Below are positions 43,415-51,528 of a stretch of 64,000 nucleotides of DNA, one piece after another. The number at the start of each line of letters is the position of its first letter. Position 1 is the first letter of the stretch. The stretch is from Maribacter_C sp047345145 (GTDB lineage Bacteria > Bacteroidota > Bacteroidia > Flavobacteriales > Flavobacteriaceae), in NCBI RefSeq assembly GCF_047345145.1, contig NZ_JBLFER010000001.1:372001-436000 (forward strand). The letters are read 5' to 3'. The translations under genes were made by a program, and so were the position numbers. The notes below the pieces were generated by a model. It had not been told where the DNA came from and did not search any database. It was given only the letters and a program-made list of their open reading frames with translations.

Positions 43415-44524
43415 TTAAAACTCAATTACGCCATCATCTTTCTTTTTCTTCTTTTTACCCTTGTTTTTGCGTCTTTCTTCTTTTTTCTTTTTTCGAAGTT
43501 CTTTTTTCGAAGGACCTAAATCAATATCCTCAGCACCAGAGCCTTTATCTTTGCCTTTTTTCTTATTTTTCATGGCGTTCTTTTTGATTGCTTCCCCACC
43601 ATTTTCGCCAGCCTTTTGATCTTCGATAGCTTTAATTGGTGGATCTGTATGCATATCAAAACGATATGACATACCTGCGGCAACAAAGATTCTTGAAGGT
43701 GTATTTTTAAAACTTGCGCCCATACTTAAATCTACTTGTAAATCTTCGCTGAGTAAATGAACAGCTCCGGCTCGAAGTAGCACATCTGAATAGCGATCAC
43801 TTTTGATGCCTTGATTTTCAAAAAATGTACTCCATTTGGGATTTCGGAAAGCATATGAAATAGAAACTAAATAGCTCAATTCGGGAAAATCAGTCGAAAT
43901 TCGGTCATATGCAATATTCGAAATAAGAACAAAGCGAGGAGTAAGTCTGCTTTGTGTCGCTACCATCGCACGATAGGATACTGTTGGATCTCCAACGTAA
44001 AAAGGATTCTCTCCCAAATTAAAGGTAGCACCACCATAAACCGAAACTGATGGAATCAAATTTTTCAACTGAAAAACATTATTTGCTCTCCAGCTACGAA
44101 TATTAGGTTTGTTACGCTCAGGATCTTTATATCGATCATAAACTAAATACTTTAGACCTAATCGATTTCTTGAGAAGTTCCAGAAAGAATCTTCCAAATT
44201 TGTATTGGTAAATGTGGTCTTCTTATTCTGAAAAGTACCCTCGTAATTAATTTCTAGGGCTTCGGAAAGTAATCCGTACCGTAAAGAAAGATCCGCACCC
44301 CAGAGGTTTGCTTGGGTATTTAAAAGAGAGTGATCGCTTTGCTCATAACGCAACCCAGTCTCTACTTGAATCACATTTTTTCCCACTGCATAGGCACTAA
44401 CAGATAAACCCGGTCTATTCGAATTAATAACATCTGTATATTGAGATACACCAACCAATGGAAGAAGTATTGCTAATACAAATAGTAATTGTTTGCCTAC
44501 TAATGCTGCCCTGACACTACTCAT
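43415..44524 (-). CDS. Outer membrane transporter-like beta-barrel with Lys-rich tail
   Basis: A 369-residue secreted protein: signal peptide about 1-28 (ending GVSQ), then a beta-barrel (about 30-295) of alternating aromatic/polar strands (VIQVETGLRYEQS, LGLKYLVYD, RFVLISNIAYDRIS) resembling the MetA-pathway phenol-degradation transporter group. After the barrel comes a periplasmic tail of about 70 residues, dominated by Lys (KNAMKNKKKGKDKG, KKELRKKKKEERR) and ending DGVIEF. The tail is unlike the barrel in composition and might bind peptidoglycan or nucleic acid. The substrate is unknown. Confidence 0.82.
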   Translation of the reverse strand: MSSVRAALVGKQLLFVLAILLPLVGVSQYTDVINSNRPGLSVSAYAVGKNVIQVETGLRYEQSDHSLLNTQANLWGADLSLRYGLLSEALEINYEGTFQNKKTTFTNTNLEDSFWNFSRNRLGLKYLVYDRYKDPERNKPNIRSWRANNVFQLKNLIPSVSVYGGATFNLGENPFYVGDPTVSYRAMVATQSRLTPRFVLISNIAYDRISTDFPELSYLVSISYAFRNPKWSTFFENQGIKSDRYSDVLLRAGAVHLLSEDLQVDLSMGASFKNTPSRIFVAAGMSYRFDMHTDPPIKAIEDQKAGENGGEAIKKNAMKNKKKGKDKGSGAEDIDLGPSKKELRKKKKEERRKNKGKKKKKKDDGVIEF

Positions 44525-44582
44525 AAATGCTATTTTATTATTATTTTAAGACTTTCATCTCTCTTATACAACGTGAGAATTG

Positions 44583-44590
44583 TATTTTTG
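44583..44590 (+). promoter_or_regulatory. Bacteroidota -7 box for the DUF4834 gene
   Basis: TATTTTTG matches TAnnTTTG, 20 nt before the ATG at 44611. Confidence 0.48.
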
Positions 44591-44610
44591 ATATATCTAC
44601 AGTAAAGAAT

Positions 44611-44874
44611 ATGGCCTTTTTAAAAACCCTATTAATAATCATTCTCTGCTATTATCTGTTCAAGATATTGGCGAAGCTTTTTGCACCAAAGATTATCAAT
44701 TACGCTGCTAAAAAGACAGAAGCTCATTTTAAAGAAAAATTTGGGGACTTTGCTAACCAAAACACTACTCAGGAAGAGCAAGTGGGTGATGTTATTATTG
44801 AAAAAAGACCAACTAAGAAAAGAACTACTTCAGAAAAAGTTGGTGATTATATTGACTTTGAGGAAATTGATTGA
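44611..44874 (+). CDS. DUF4834 family small membrane-anchored protein
   Basis: An 87-residue protein with one N-terminal helix (MAFLKTLLIIILCYYLFKILAKL region, about 1-24), then a charged cytosolic tail ending GDYIDFEEID, typical of DUF4834. Function unknown. I start at 44611, just after the -7 box, not at 44527. It is 33 bp upstream of the YfhO gene and probably co-transcribed. Confidence 0.82.
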   Translation: MAFLKTLLIIILCYYLFKILAKLFAPKIINYAAKKTEAHFKEKFGDFANQNTTQEEQVGDVIIEKRPTKKRTTSEKVGDYIDFEEID

Positions 44875-44907
44875 TTATTTTAGCGTAATCAACCACTACA
44901 ACATTTC

Positions 44908-47355
44908 ATGAAAACAGGTTTTAAAGCGTTCCTAACCCACTTTTTTGTGGCAGTATTTTTTGTCATTGTAGCTTTAGCGTATTTCAGTCCTGTTTTACAA
45001 GGTAAAGTCATTAGCCAACATGACATCAAGCAGTTTGTAGGTATGGCTAAAGAGCAGAACGACTTTCGAAAACAGAATGATGGACAAGAACCCTATTGGA
45101 CGAATAGTTCTTTTGGAGGTATGCCCACCTATCAATTAGGAGCATATTATCCCCATGATTATGTCAAAAAACTAGATATTCTTACTCGCTTTCTGCCCAG
45201 ACCTGCAGATTATCTATTTCTTTACTTTATCGGATTTTACATTCTTCTATGCTGCATGAAGGTTGATTGGCGATTAGCCATAGTAGGAGCTTTGGCCTAT
45301 GGTTTCTCTACATATCTCATTATTATCTTTGGTGCTGGCCATAATGCAAAAGCTCATGCGCTCGGGTATTTGCCCATGCTTTTAGGGGGAATTATTCTAG
45401 TCTTTAGAAAAAAGTACCTCTGGGGGTTTGTTCTTACCTCAGTTGCTATGGCTCTTGAAATACGAGCAAACCACTATCAGATGACTTACTATTTTATGTT
45501 GTTAGTTTTGATATTGGGAGTTGTTTACTTAGTAGATGCTATTCGAAAGAAATATATAAAACATTTTCTTGCTTCTGTGGGGATTTTACTAGTTGCAGTC
45601 TTCCTCGGAATTGCCGCCAACGCAACAGGTTTGATGGCCACCAAAGAATATGCAGATTGGAGCACACGTGGTCCTTCTAAGTTGACTATGAAACCAGATG
45701 GAAGTCTTAAAGAGGAATCTACAGGTTTAGATAAGGCATACATTACAAGATGGAGTTATGGGGTTACAGAATCATTGAACCTCTTTGTTCCGAGACTCTT
45801 TGGTGGCGCTAGTTCTGAAGACTTAGGAGAAGATTCGAAAACATTTGATTTTTTAATTGATCAGGGACTGCCCAAGACAAGAGCGCTTGATTTTTCTAGT
45901 CAAATTCCTACCTATTGGGGAGATCAACCGGTTACTTCTGGTCCTGCCTACATTGGAGCTATTATCTTTTTCCTATTTATTTTAGGTTTGATATTGGTGC
46001 GAAAGAAAGCAAAGTGGTGGCTCTTGGGAGGAGTGTTAATGTCGTTATTTTTATCGTGGGGTAAGAACTTTGGTTTCTTAACCGACCTTATGATCGACTA
46101 TTTTCCACTTTACAATAAGTTTAGGGCGGTTTCTTCTATCCAAGTGATCTTAGAACTTTGTGCTCCAATACTTGCTATTTTGGCCTTGGCAGCACTTTTT
46201 AATCCGTCTATAGAAAAAATTAAAAAAATGAATGCTTTAAAGATTGCATTCTTTTCGGTAGTAGGTTTATGTGTTTTGTTATTTGTTTTTAAAGGAACTT
46301 TTTCTTTTGAAGGCCCAACAGATCGAATTCTCAAAGAAAATTATGGAGTCGAGCTATATGCTTTGATAAAGCTAGATCGCGAAGCGATTTATAATAATGA
46401 TTTATTTCGATCATTTATGTTTGTGCTATTAACCGCAATAGCACTCTGGTTCTTTTTAAAGGAAAAATTGAAGCAGAATGTTGTTACTGTTGTTTTAGGA
46501 GCGTTAATCGTATTTGACTTGGTTGGCGTGAATTTACGTTACGTGAACAATGACAATTTTGTCTCGAAAAGAGCTATGAACCAACCTTTTAAAGAAACTA
46601 TGGTCGATAGAGAAATTAAGAAGGATAAAGGTATTTATCGTGTTTTTGATCAAAGTCAGGGGTTTGAAGGAGCAAGAACTTCTTATTTTCATAAGGCTAT
46701 AAGCGGATATCATGCTGCAAAACCAGCTGGCATTCAAGATTTATTCGAGTACCAAATTGTAAAAGGGAACATGGAGGTTCTGAACATGTTGAACGTTAAA
46801 TATGTAGTTCAACAAGATGAAGAGGGCAGGAGCTACCCAGCGATGAACCCAGAGGCAAATGGGAATGCATGGTTTGTTTCTGAATTGAAAAAGGCAAATG
46901 ACGCTGATGAGGAAATTAAACTTCTAGAGGGGTTAAAATCTCAAAGAGAGGCCATCATCAATATAAAGGACTTTCCGAACATTAATCGTTTTGCGTTTCG
47001 AACGGACTCTACCGCAAATATCTCGCTTAAAACATACCAGCCTAATCACTTGACGTATACCTCAGCAAATACGAATGCTGGAGTTGCAGTTTTCTCTGAA
47101 ATGTATTACGCCAAGGGGTGGAATGCTTATATCGATGGAATGCTGCAAGATCATTTTCGAGTAAATTACGTACTTCGTGCACTGAGAATTCCTGAAGGAG
47201 AACATACCATAGAGTTCAAATTTGAACCCGAAGTTGTAAAAATCGGAAGCCAAATTACTCTTGCAAGTTCCATTTTACTGGGTCTGATTATTCTTGGTGG
47301 AATAGGGTTCACCTTTTGGAAATATAGAAAGGAAGAAGAAAAACCACAAGCCTAA
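44908..47355 (+). CDS. YfhO family multipass membrane protein
   Basis: An 815-residue inner-membrane protein with about 12 helices in the first 570 residues, a periplasmic beta-domain, and one last helix before a charged tail (FWKYRKEEE). The GT-C-like N-terminus includes a loop with FGGMPTYQLGAYYP, common to YfhO proteins, which are implicated in glycosylating lipoteichoic acid or related envelope polymers. The acceptor here is unknown. It overlaps the glycosyltransferase start by one base (TAATG), so the three-gene block is translationally coupled. Confidence 0.88.
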   Translation: MKTGFKAFLTHFFVAVFFVIVALAYFSPVLQGKVISQHDIKQFVGMAKEQNDFRKQNDGQEPYWTNSSFGGMPTYQLGAYYPHDYVKKLDILTRFLPRPADYLFLYFIGFYILLCCMKVDWRLAIVGALAYGFSTYLIIIFGAGHNAKAHALGYLPMLLGGIILVFRKKYLWGFVLTSVAMALEIRANHYQMTYYFMLLVLILGVVYLVDAIRKKYIKHFLASVGILLVAVFLGIAANATGLMATKEYADWSTRGPSKLTMKPDGSLKEESTGLDKAYITRWSYGVTESLNLFVPRLFGGASSEDLGEDSKTFDFLIDQGLPKTRALDFSSQIPTYWGDQPVTSGPAYIGAIIFFLFILGLILVRKKAKWWLLGGVLMSLFLSWGKNFGFLTDLMIDYFPLYNKFRAVSSIQVILELCAPILAILALAALFNPSIEKIKKMNALKIAFFSVVGLCVLLFVFKGTFSFEGPTDRILKENYGVELYALIKLDREAIYNNDLFRSFMFVLLTAIALWFFLKEKLKQNVVTVVLGALIVFDLVGVNLRYVNNDNFVSKRAMNQPFKETMVDREIKKDKGIYRVFDQSQGFEGARTSYFHKAISGYHAAKPAGIQDLFEYQIVKGNMEVLNMLNVKYVVQQDEEGRSYPAMNPEANGNAWFVSELKKANDADEEIKLLEGLKSQREAIINIKDFPNINRFAFRTDSTANISLKTYQPNHLTYTSANTNAGVAVFSEMYYAKGWNAYIDGMLQDHFRVNYVLRALRIPEGEHTIEFKFEPEVVKIGSQITLASSILLGLIILGGIGFTFWKYRKEEEKPQA

Positions 47356-48626
47356 TGCGAAAAGTGCTTGTCATCACCTATTATTGGCCGCCTGCAGGTG
47401 GACCTGGGGTGCAGCGCTGGTTAAAGTTTGTAAAATACCTTCGCGATTTTGGTATTGACCCTATTGTTTATATTCCTGAAAATGCCAATTACCCTCTTAT
47501 TGACGAAAGTTTTAAGAATGAGATTCCTGATGATATTACTATCTATAAAAATCGCATTTTTGAACCCTATCAAATCGCAAGTCTTTTCTCAAAAAAGAAA
47601 ACGAAACGTATAAGTTCTGGAATCATTCAAACAAAGAATCAATCTGTCTTAGAAAAAATAATGCTTTGGATTCGAGGAAATTTTTTCATTCCCGATGCCC
47701 GAAAGTATTGGGTCCGACCTTCGGTAAAGTTTTTATATGAGATTATTGAAAATGAGGAAATAGAAACAGTAATAACTACAGGTCCACCACACAGTGTTCA
47801 TCTCATTGGTCATTACTTAAAAGAATTCAAAAAAGTTAAATGGATTGCAGATTTTAGGGACCCATGGACGTCGATTGGGTATCATAAAAAACTAAAACTC
47901 ACTTCAATGGCAAAAAGTCGTCATAAAGAGCTAGAGCAATTAATTTTGACAAATGCAGATAAGATTGTGGTTACGAGTGAAACTACCAAGAACGAATTTC
48001 AAAAGATTACCAGGCAACCTATAAAAGTGATCACGAATGGTTTTGATACTATTGTTGCCAGTAAGGTAACTTTAGATGAACAATTTACAATAGCTCATAT
48101 CGGTTCCATGTTGTCAGGGAGAAACCCGAAAAACCTTTGGAAAGTGATTACCGAAATCATTTCGGAAAATGAGGCATTTAAGAAGGCGTTACGATTGCAA
48201 TTTTTGGGCGTGCTCAGTGATGATGTACTGCAAACGCTCAAAGAGTCTGGCTTGAAAAATTATGTGGATGTGCTTGGTTATGTTTCCCATGAAGAAGCTC
48301 TAAGATACCAACAAAAAGCACAAGTGCTATTATTGGCCGAGATAGATTCAGCGGAAACAAAAGGAATAATTCCTGGAAAATTATTTGAATACATGGCAGC
48401 TGAACGTCCAATACTAGGTGTAGGCCCTCAAAATTGGGAAGTAGCTCAAATGGTAGCAGCTACTAAAACCGGAGCAATATTTGATTATAAGTCTCATTTC
48501 CAACTGAAAAATGTACTTTTAAATTGGTTCGAACAATACCAAAGAAATCAGTTGAGGGTTTCATCACTACATACAAATCAATATAGTAGGAGGGAACTTA
48601 CCAGAAAACTAGCCGAATATATCTAA
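47355..48626 (+). CDS. Family 4-like glycosyltransferase
   Basis: A 423-residue cytosolic GT-B enzyme. The N-terminal domain begins ITYYWPPAGGPGVQRW with a Gly-rich loop; the C-terminal domain has AHIGSMLSGRNPKNLW, LGYVSHEEALRYQQ and GIIPGKLFEYMAAERPIL, the nucleotide-sugar site with the family Glu residues. Donor and acceptor are unknown. It is coupled on both sides by one-base overlaps to YfhO and the flippase, suggesting that the three build one surface glycan. Confidence 0.9.
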   Translation: MRKVLVITYYWPPAGGPGVQRWLKFVKYLRDFGIDPIVYIPENANYPLIDESFKNEIPDDITIYKNRIFEPYQIASLFSKKKTKRISSGIIQTKNQSVLEKIMLWIRGNFFIPDARKYWVRPSVKFLYEIIENEEIETVITTGPPHSVHLIGHYLKEFKKVKWIADFRDPWTSIGYHKKLKLTSMAKSRHKELEQLILTNADKIVVTSETTKNEFQKITRQPIKVITNGFDTIVASKVTLDEQFTIAHIGSMLSGRNPKNLWKVITEIISENEAFKKALRLQFLGVLSDDVLQTLKESGLKNYVDVLGYVSHEEALRYQQKAQVLLLAEIDSAETKGIIPGKLFEYMAAERPILGVGPQNWEVAQMVAATKTGAIFDYKSHFQLKNVLLNWFEQYQRNQLRVSSLHTNQYSRRELTRKLAEYI

Positions 48627-50083
48627 TGGGTATTGTATTTAAACAGTCGTTAAACAATACCTTGGTTACCTATATAGGGTTTGGTATTGGCGCGATAAAT
48701 CAGCTTTTTCTCTATACGCAATTTTTAGAAGCGGAATATTTCGGTTTGGTTACAGTAATGTTCTCTGCATCCTTAATTCTTATGCCTTTGATGACTTTTG
48801 GTGTTCAAAACACACTGGTTAAATATTATAGTAGTTTTAAAGAGGAACAAGAATTAAATGCATTTTTAACACTAATGCTGTTGCTTCCAATAGTAATAGT
48901 ATTGCCACTGGCAGGTGTTGCTTATTTTGCCAACGAAACTATAGGTGACTTTTTGTCTAGTACAAACCCTATAGTAAAGAACTATGTATGGTATATTTTT
49001 TTGATAGGATTTTCCCTAGCCTATTTCGAAATATTTTATGCTTGGGCTAGGGTACGTTTAAAATCTGTTTTTGGAAATTTCATGAAAGAGATTTTCACTA
49101 GGGTTGGTACCATGATTCTATTGGTGCTTATATATTTAGATGTAATTTCAGTCGATTTCTTTTTAAAGGCAATGGTGGGGGTTAATTTGCTTCGAGTTTT
49201 TGTCATGAAGCTATACGCCTATAAACTTCAGATGCCTAAAATAGATTTTAAATGGCCAGAAAACACCAGAGAAATCTTAAGTTATAGTACCCTTATCGTT
49301 CTTGGTGGGTCTGCTGCTATCATTTTGCTTGAAATTGACAAGGTGATGCTTAATCAATACATTTCTATTGAAAATGTAGCGTATTATGGTATCGCAACCT
49401 ATATCGCAATGGTTATCATTGTGCCTTCACGTAGTATGCATCAAATTACTTATCCTTTAACTGCTGAGTTAATCAATAGTGGTAATATGATTGGTCTTAA
49501 AACCTTGTATCAAAAAAGTTCATTGACTCTTTTTATAGCTTCAGGAGTTTTATTTCTATTGATTATTTTGAATTTAGATCAGCTTTATCTTTTACTTCCG
49601 GAGGAATATAGGGGAGGTTTTACTGTTGTTTTCATAATTGGTTTGATAAAGGTTTATGACTCGCTTCTTGGAAACAATAACTCCATTCTTTACAATTCAG
49701 AATATTATCGGGCTGTACTAGTGATGGGTATTCTTTTGGCCGTTATAACCATACTATTTAATTTGTGGCTGATTCCTAGGTATGGGTTAGAAGGGGCTGC
49801 TATTGCCAGTTTTCTTGCTTTCTTTATTTACAATACAGTAAAACTTATTTATGTCAAAGTGAAATTTGGAATGCTTCCATTTACAACAAGTACTCTAAAA
49901 GTACTAGGTGTGCTTCTTTTAATTGGAATTCCCTTTTATTTCCTCAATTTTACTTGGCATCCTATTATAAATATTATTTTGAAGGGGACTTTGATGGCAG
50001 TACTTTTTGGATTTGCTATATATGTATTTAAAATTTCTGCGGATGTAAATGGAGTGATTGACAAGCTCATAAAAAGGAGTTAA
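48626..50083 (+). CDS. Oligosaccharide flippase family (polysaccharide biosynthesis) protein
   Basis: A 485-residue inner-membrane protein with about 14 hydrophobic helices of the MOP/Wzx type, starting FKQSLNNTLVTYIGFGIGAINQLF and holding the family-like LLEIDKVMLNQYIS. It would move a lipid-linked glycan across the inner membrane. It is the last gene of the coupled YfhO-glycosyltransferase-flippase block. Confidence 0.88.
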   Translation: MGIVFKQSLNNTLVTYIGFGIGAINQLFLYTQFLEAEYFGLVTVMFSASLILMPLMTFGVQNTLVKYYSSFKEEQELNAFLTLMLLLPIVIVLPLAGVAYFANETIGDFLSSTNPIVKNYVWYIFLIGFSLAYFEIFYAWARVRLKSVFGNFMKEIFTRVGTMILLVLIYLDVISVDFFLKAMVGVNLLRVFVMKLYAYKLQMPKIDFKWPENTREILSYSTLIVLGGSAAIILLEIDKVMLNQYISIENVAYYGIATYIAMVIIVPSRSMHQITYPLTAELINSGNMIGLKTLYQKSSLTLFIASGVLFLLIILNLDQLYLLLPEEYRGGFTVVFIIGLIKVYDSLLGNNNSILYNSEYYRAVLVMGILLAVITILFNLWLIPRYGLEGAAIASFLAFFIYNTVKLIYVKVKFGMLPFTTSTLKVLGVLLLIGIPFYFLNFTWHPIINIILKGTLMAVLFGFAIYVFKISADVNGVIDKLIKRS

Positions 50084-50093
50084 ACATCCCCAT

Positions 50094-50132
50094 AAAAAAA
50101 ACCTCCGCAGTAGACGAATCCACTACGGAGGT
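50094..50132 (-). terminator. Rho-independent terminator for the Arg/Ser-rich gene
   Basis: On the minus strand, the stem ACCTCCGTAGT / ACTGCGGAGGT (one G-T) with a 10-nt loop is followed by eight T. It lies 75 bp after the stop of the Arg/Ser-rich gene. The plus strand lacks a T tract, so it does not serve the flippase gene. Confidence 0.82.
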
Positions 50133-50206
50133 AAACAACTAACCAACCTAAAAACTATCTTTATTCTGAACTCGTTTCAGAATCTGTTCTGAAACTTTGT
50201 TAAGAT

Positions 50207-51406
50207 TTACTGTCTTCCTCTACTTCGTACAGAGGTTGAGCGACTATTGCTGCTTCTTGAACTTCTCGTCGGTGCTTTTTTCACCGATCTTGAAGATGAA
50301 CTTCTGCTAGCTGTACTTCTTGAAGTTCTTTGCGTAGGTCTTGTAACAGACCTTTGCGTTCTGTTTGTTGTACTTCGAACTGTTCTATTCGTACTTCTAT
50401 TTACAGGCTTACGAACTGTTGTACTTCGTTTTACCGTTGTTGTACGAGGTGTTCTTTTTACAACTTCTCTTTTAGTTACAGTTCTACTATTTGAAGCATT
50501 TCCTTTACGGGAATTCGATCGCTTAATAGTACTATTGCTACCTTTTGATCTTGTTACCGAACGTGAATTACTTGTTCGCGCTATGCTTCTGTTTCCTCTT
50601 GTCGCATTACTTCTTACAGCAGTTCTGTTAGTTCTACTTGAACTATTTTTAGCCAAGTTTCCATTACCTCTGCTTGAATTGTTACGAGCTACAGTTCTAT
50701 TACTTCTACGTACACTGTTATCTCTTACAGCTACTCGCTTATCATTTCTGTAGATCGTAGATCTTTCTCTTCGAACTTTGTTATATCTATGCTCACGACC
50801 AATTTTAGCGTAACGATTTCTATTGTTAAATCGATATGGGTTGTAGAAGGTATAACGAATAGGGTTATAGTATCTTCTATATGGTCTCGTGTTCACAAAA
50901 CAGAATCCTAAAGCTGGTCTTGCAAAGAACCCGTGAAAAGGTCTGTATACATAGAATCTATTCCATCTGTTGATGTACCCTGTATGATAATCGTAGAATC
51001 CTCTATTGTTATAGTATACATACATATTACCAACGCTACGTACTCTACCGCGACGGTAGCTTAAGTCAACATCTCCGATTTGTATTACTCGTCCGTAGTT
51101 ATCGTAATAGATAGGAACGTTCTCAACTTGAATCACCGCTCCGTAATCATCATACTGTGCATAAGCACTGTAGTCGAATCCAGAATTAAAGGTTACATTT
51201 CTTCTACGGTTTCCAATTCTATTGTCAATGTAAAAATCAAATTCTCCATCGGGATATACTGAAAACGTAACGCCGTTTTCGACAAATATGAAAGAGTTGT
51301 CGTTACGATAAGCATTGCGTTCTGCAACCTTATCATCTGCTGTACTAGCCATAATGCTAGTGGTACCTAAAATAAGTGCTGTAAAAAGTAGTACTAATTT
51401 TTTCAT
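50207..51406 (-). CDS. Secreted protein with Arg/Ser/Thr-rich basic tail
   Basis: A 399-residue secreted protein: signal peptide about 1-20, a Tyr/Asn/Arg-rich domain (about 30-200) with strands such as FYIDNRIGNRRR, then FYNPYRFN, and a tail of about 190 residues made almost wholly of Arg, Ser, Thr, Asn and Lys (SRTNRTAVRSN, RSTTNRTQRSV words). Overall it is extremely basic. Irregular NRT/SRS words rather than a fixed period suggest a disordered, possibly polyanion-binding tail. I recognise no function. A sigma-54-like promoter precedes it and a terminator follows, so it is monocistronic. Confidence 0.82.
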   Translation of the reverse strand: MKKLVLLFTALILGTTSIMASTADDKVAERNAYRNDNSFIFVENGVTFSVYPDGEFDFYIDNRIGNRRRNVTFNSGFDYSAYAQYDDYGAVIQVENVPIYYDNYGRVIQIGDVDLSYRRGRVRSVGNMYVYYNNRGFYDYHTGYINRWNRFYVYRPFHGFFARPALGFCFVNTRPYRRYYNPIRYTFYNPYRFNNRNRYAKIGREHRYNKVRRERSTIYRNDKRVAVRDNSVRRSNRTVARNNSSRGNGNLAKNSSSRTNRTAVRSNATRGNRSIARTSNSRSVTRSKGSNSTIKRSNSRKGNASNSRTVTKREVVKRTPRTTTVKRSTTVRKPVNRSTNRTVRSTTNRTQRSVTRPTQRTSRSTASRSSSSRSVKKAPTRSSRSSNSRSTSVRSRGRQ

Positions 51407-51456
51407 GATATAAGGTTTTAATTAAGAGTGGAAATATTTTCACTCGATTAGTATAT

Positions 51457-51473
51457 ACCAAACAGCGTGCCAG
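51457..51473 (-). promoter_or_regulatory. Sigma-54-like -24/-12 promoter for the Arg/Ser-rich gene
   Basis: On the minus strand it reads CTGGCACGCTGTTTGGT, with a perfect -24 block CTGGCACG and GG-N10-GG spacing; the -12 C is replaced. It is about 50 nt before the ATG at 51406. Confidence 0.52.
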
Positions 51474-51528
51474 AAAATTAGAGGTAGATCTAATTGACTG
51501 AAAAACAGTATATTAAATTAAAATGAAT

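Noticed and set aside
50247..50753. A 168-codon open frame on the plus strand opposite the Arg/Ser-rich gene
   Set aside because: It is the antisense of a low-complexity Arg/Ser/Thr tail; its Leu/Val-rich composition follows directly from those codons, and the minus strand has signal peptide, promoter and terminator.
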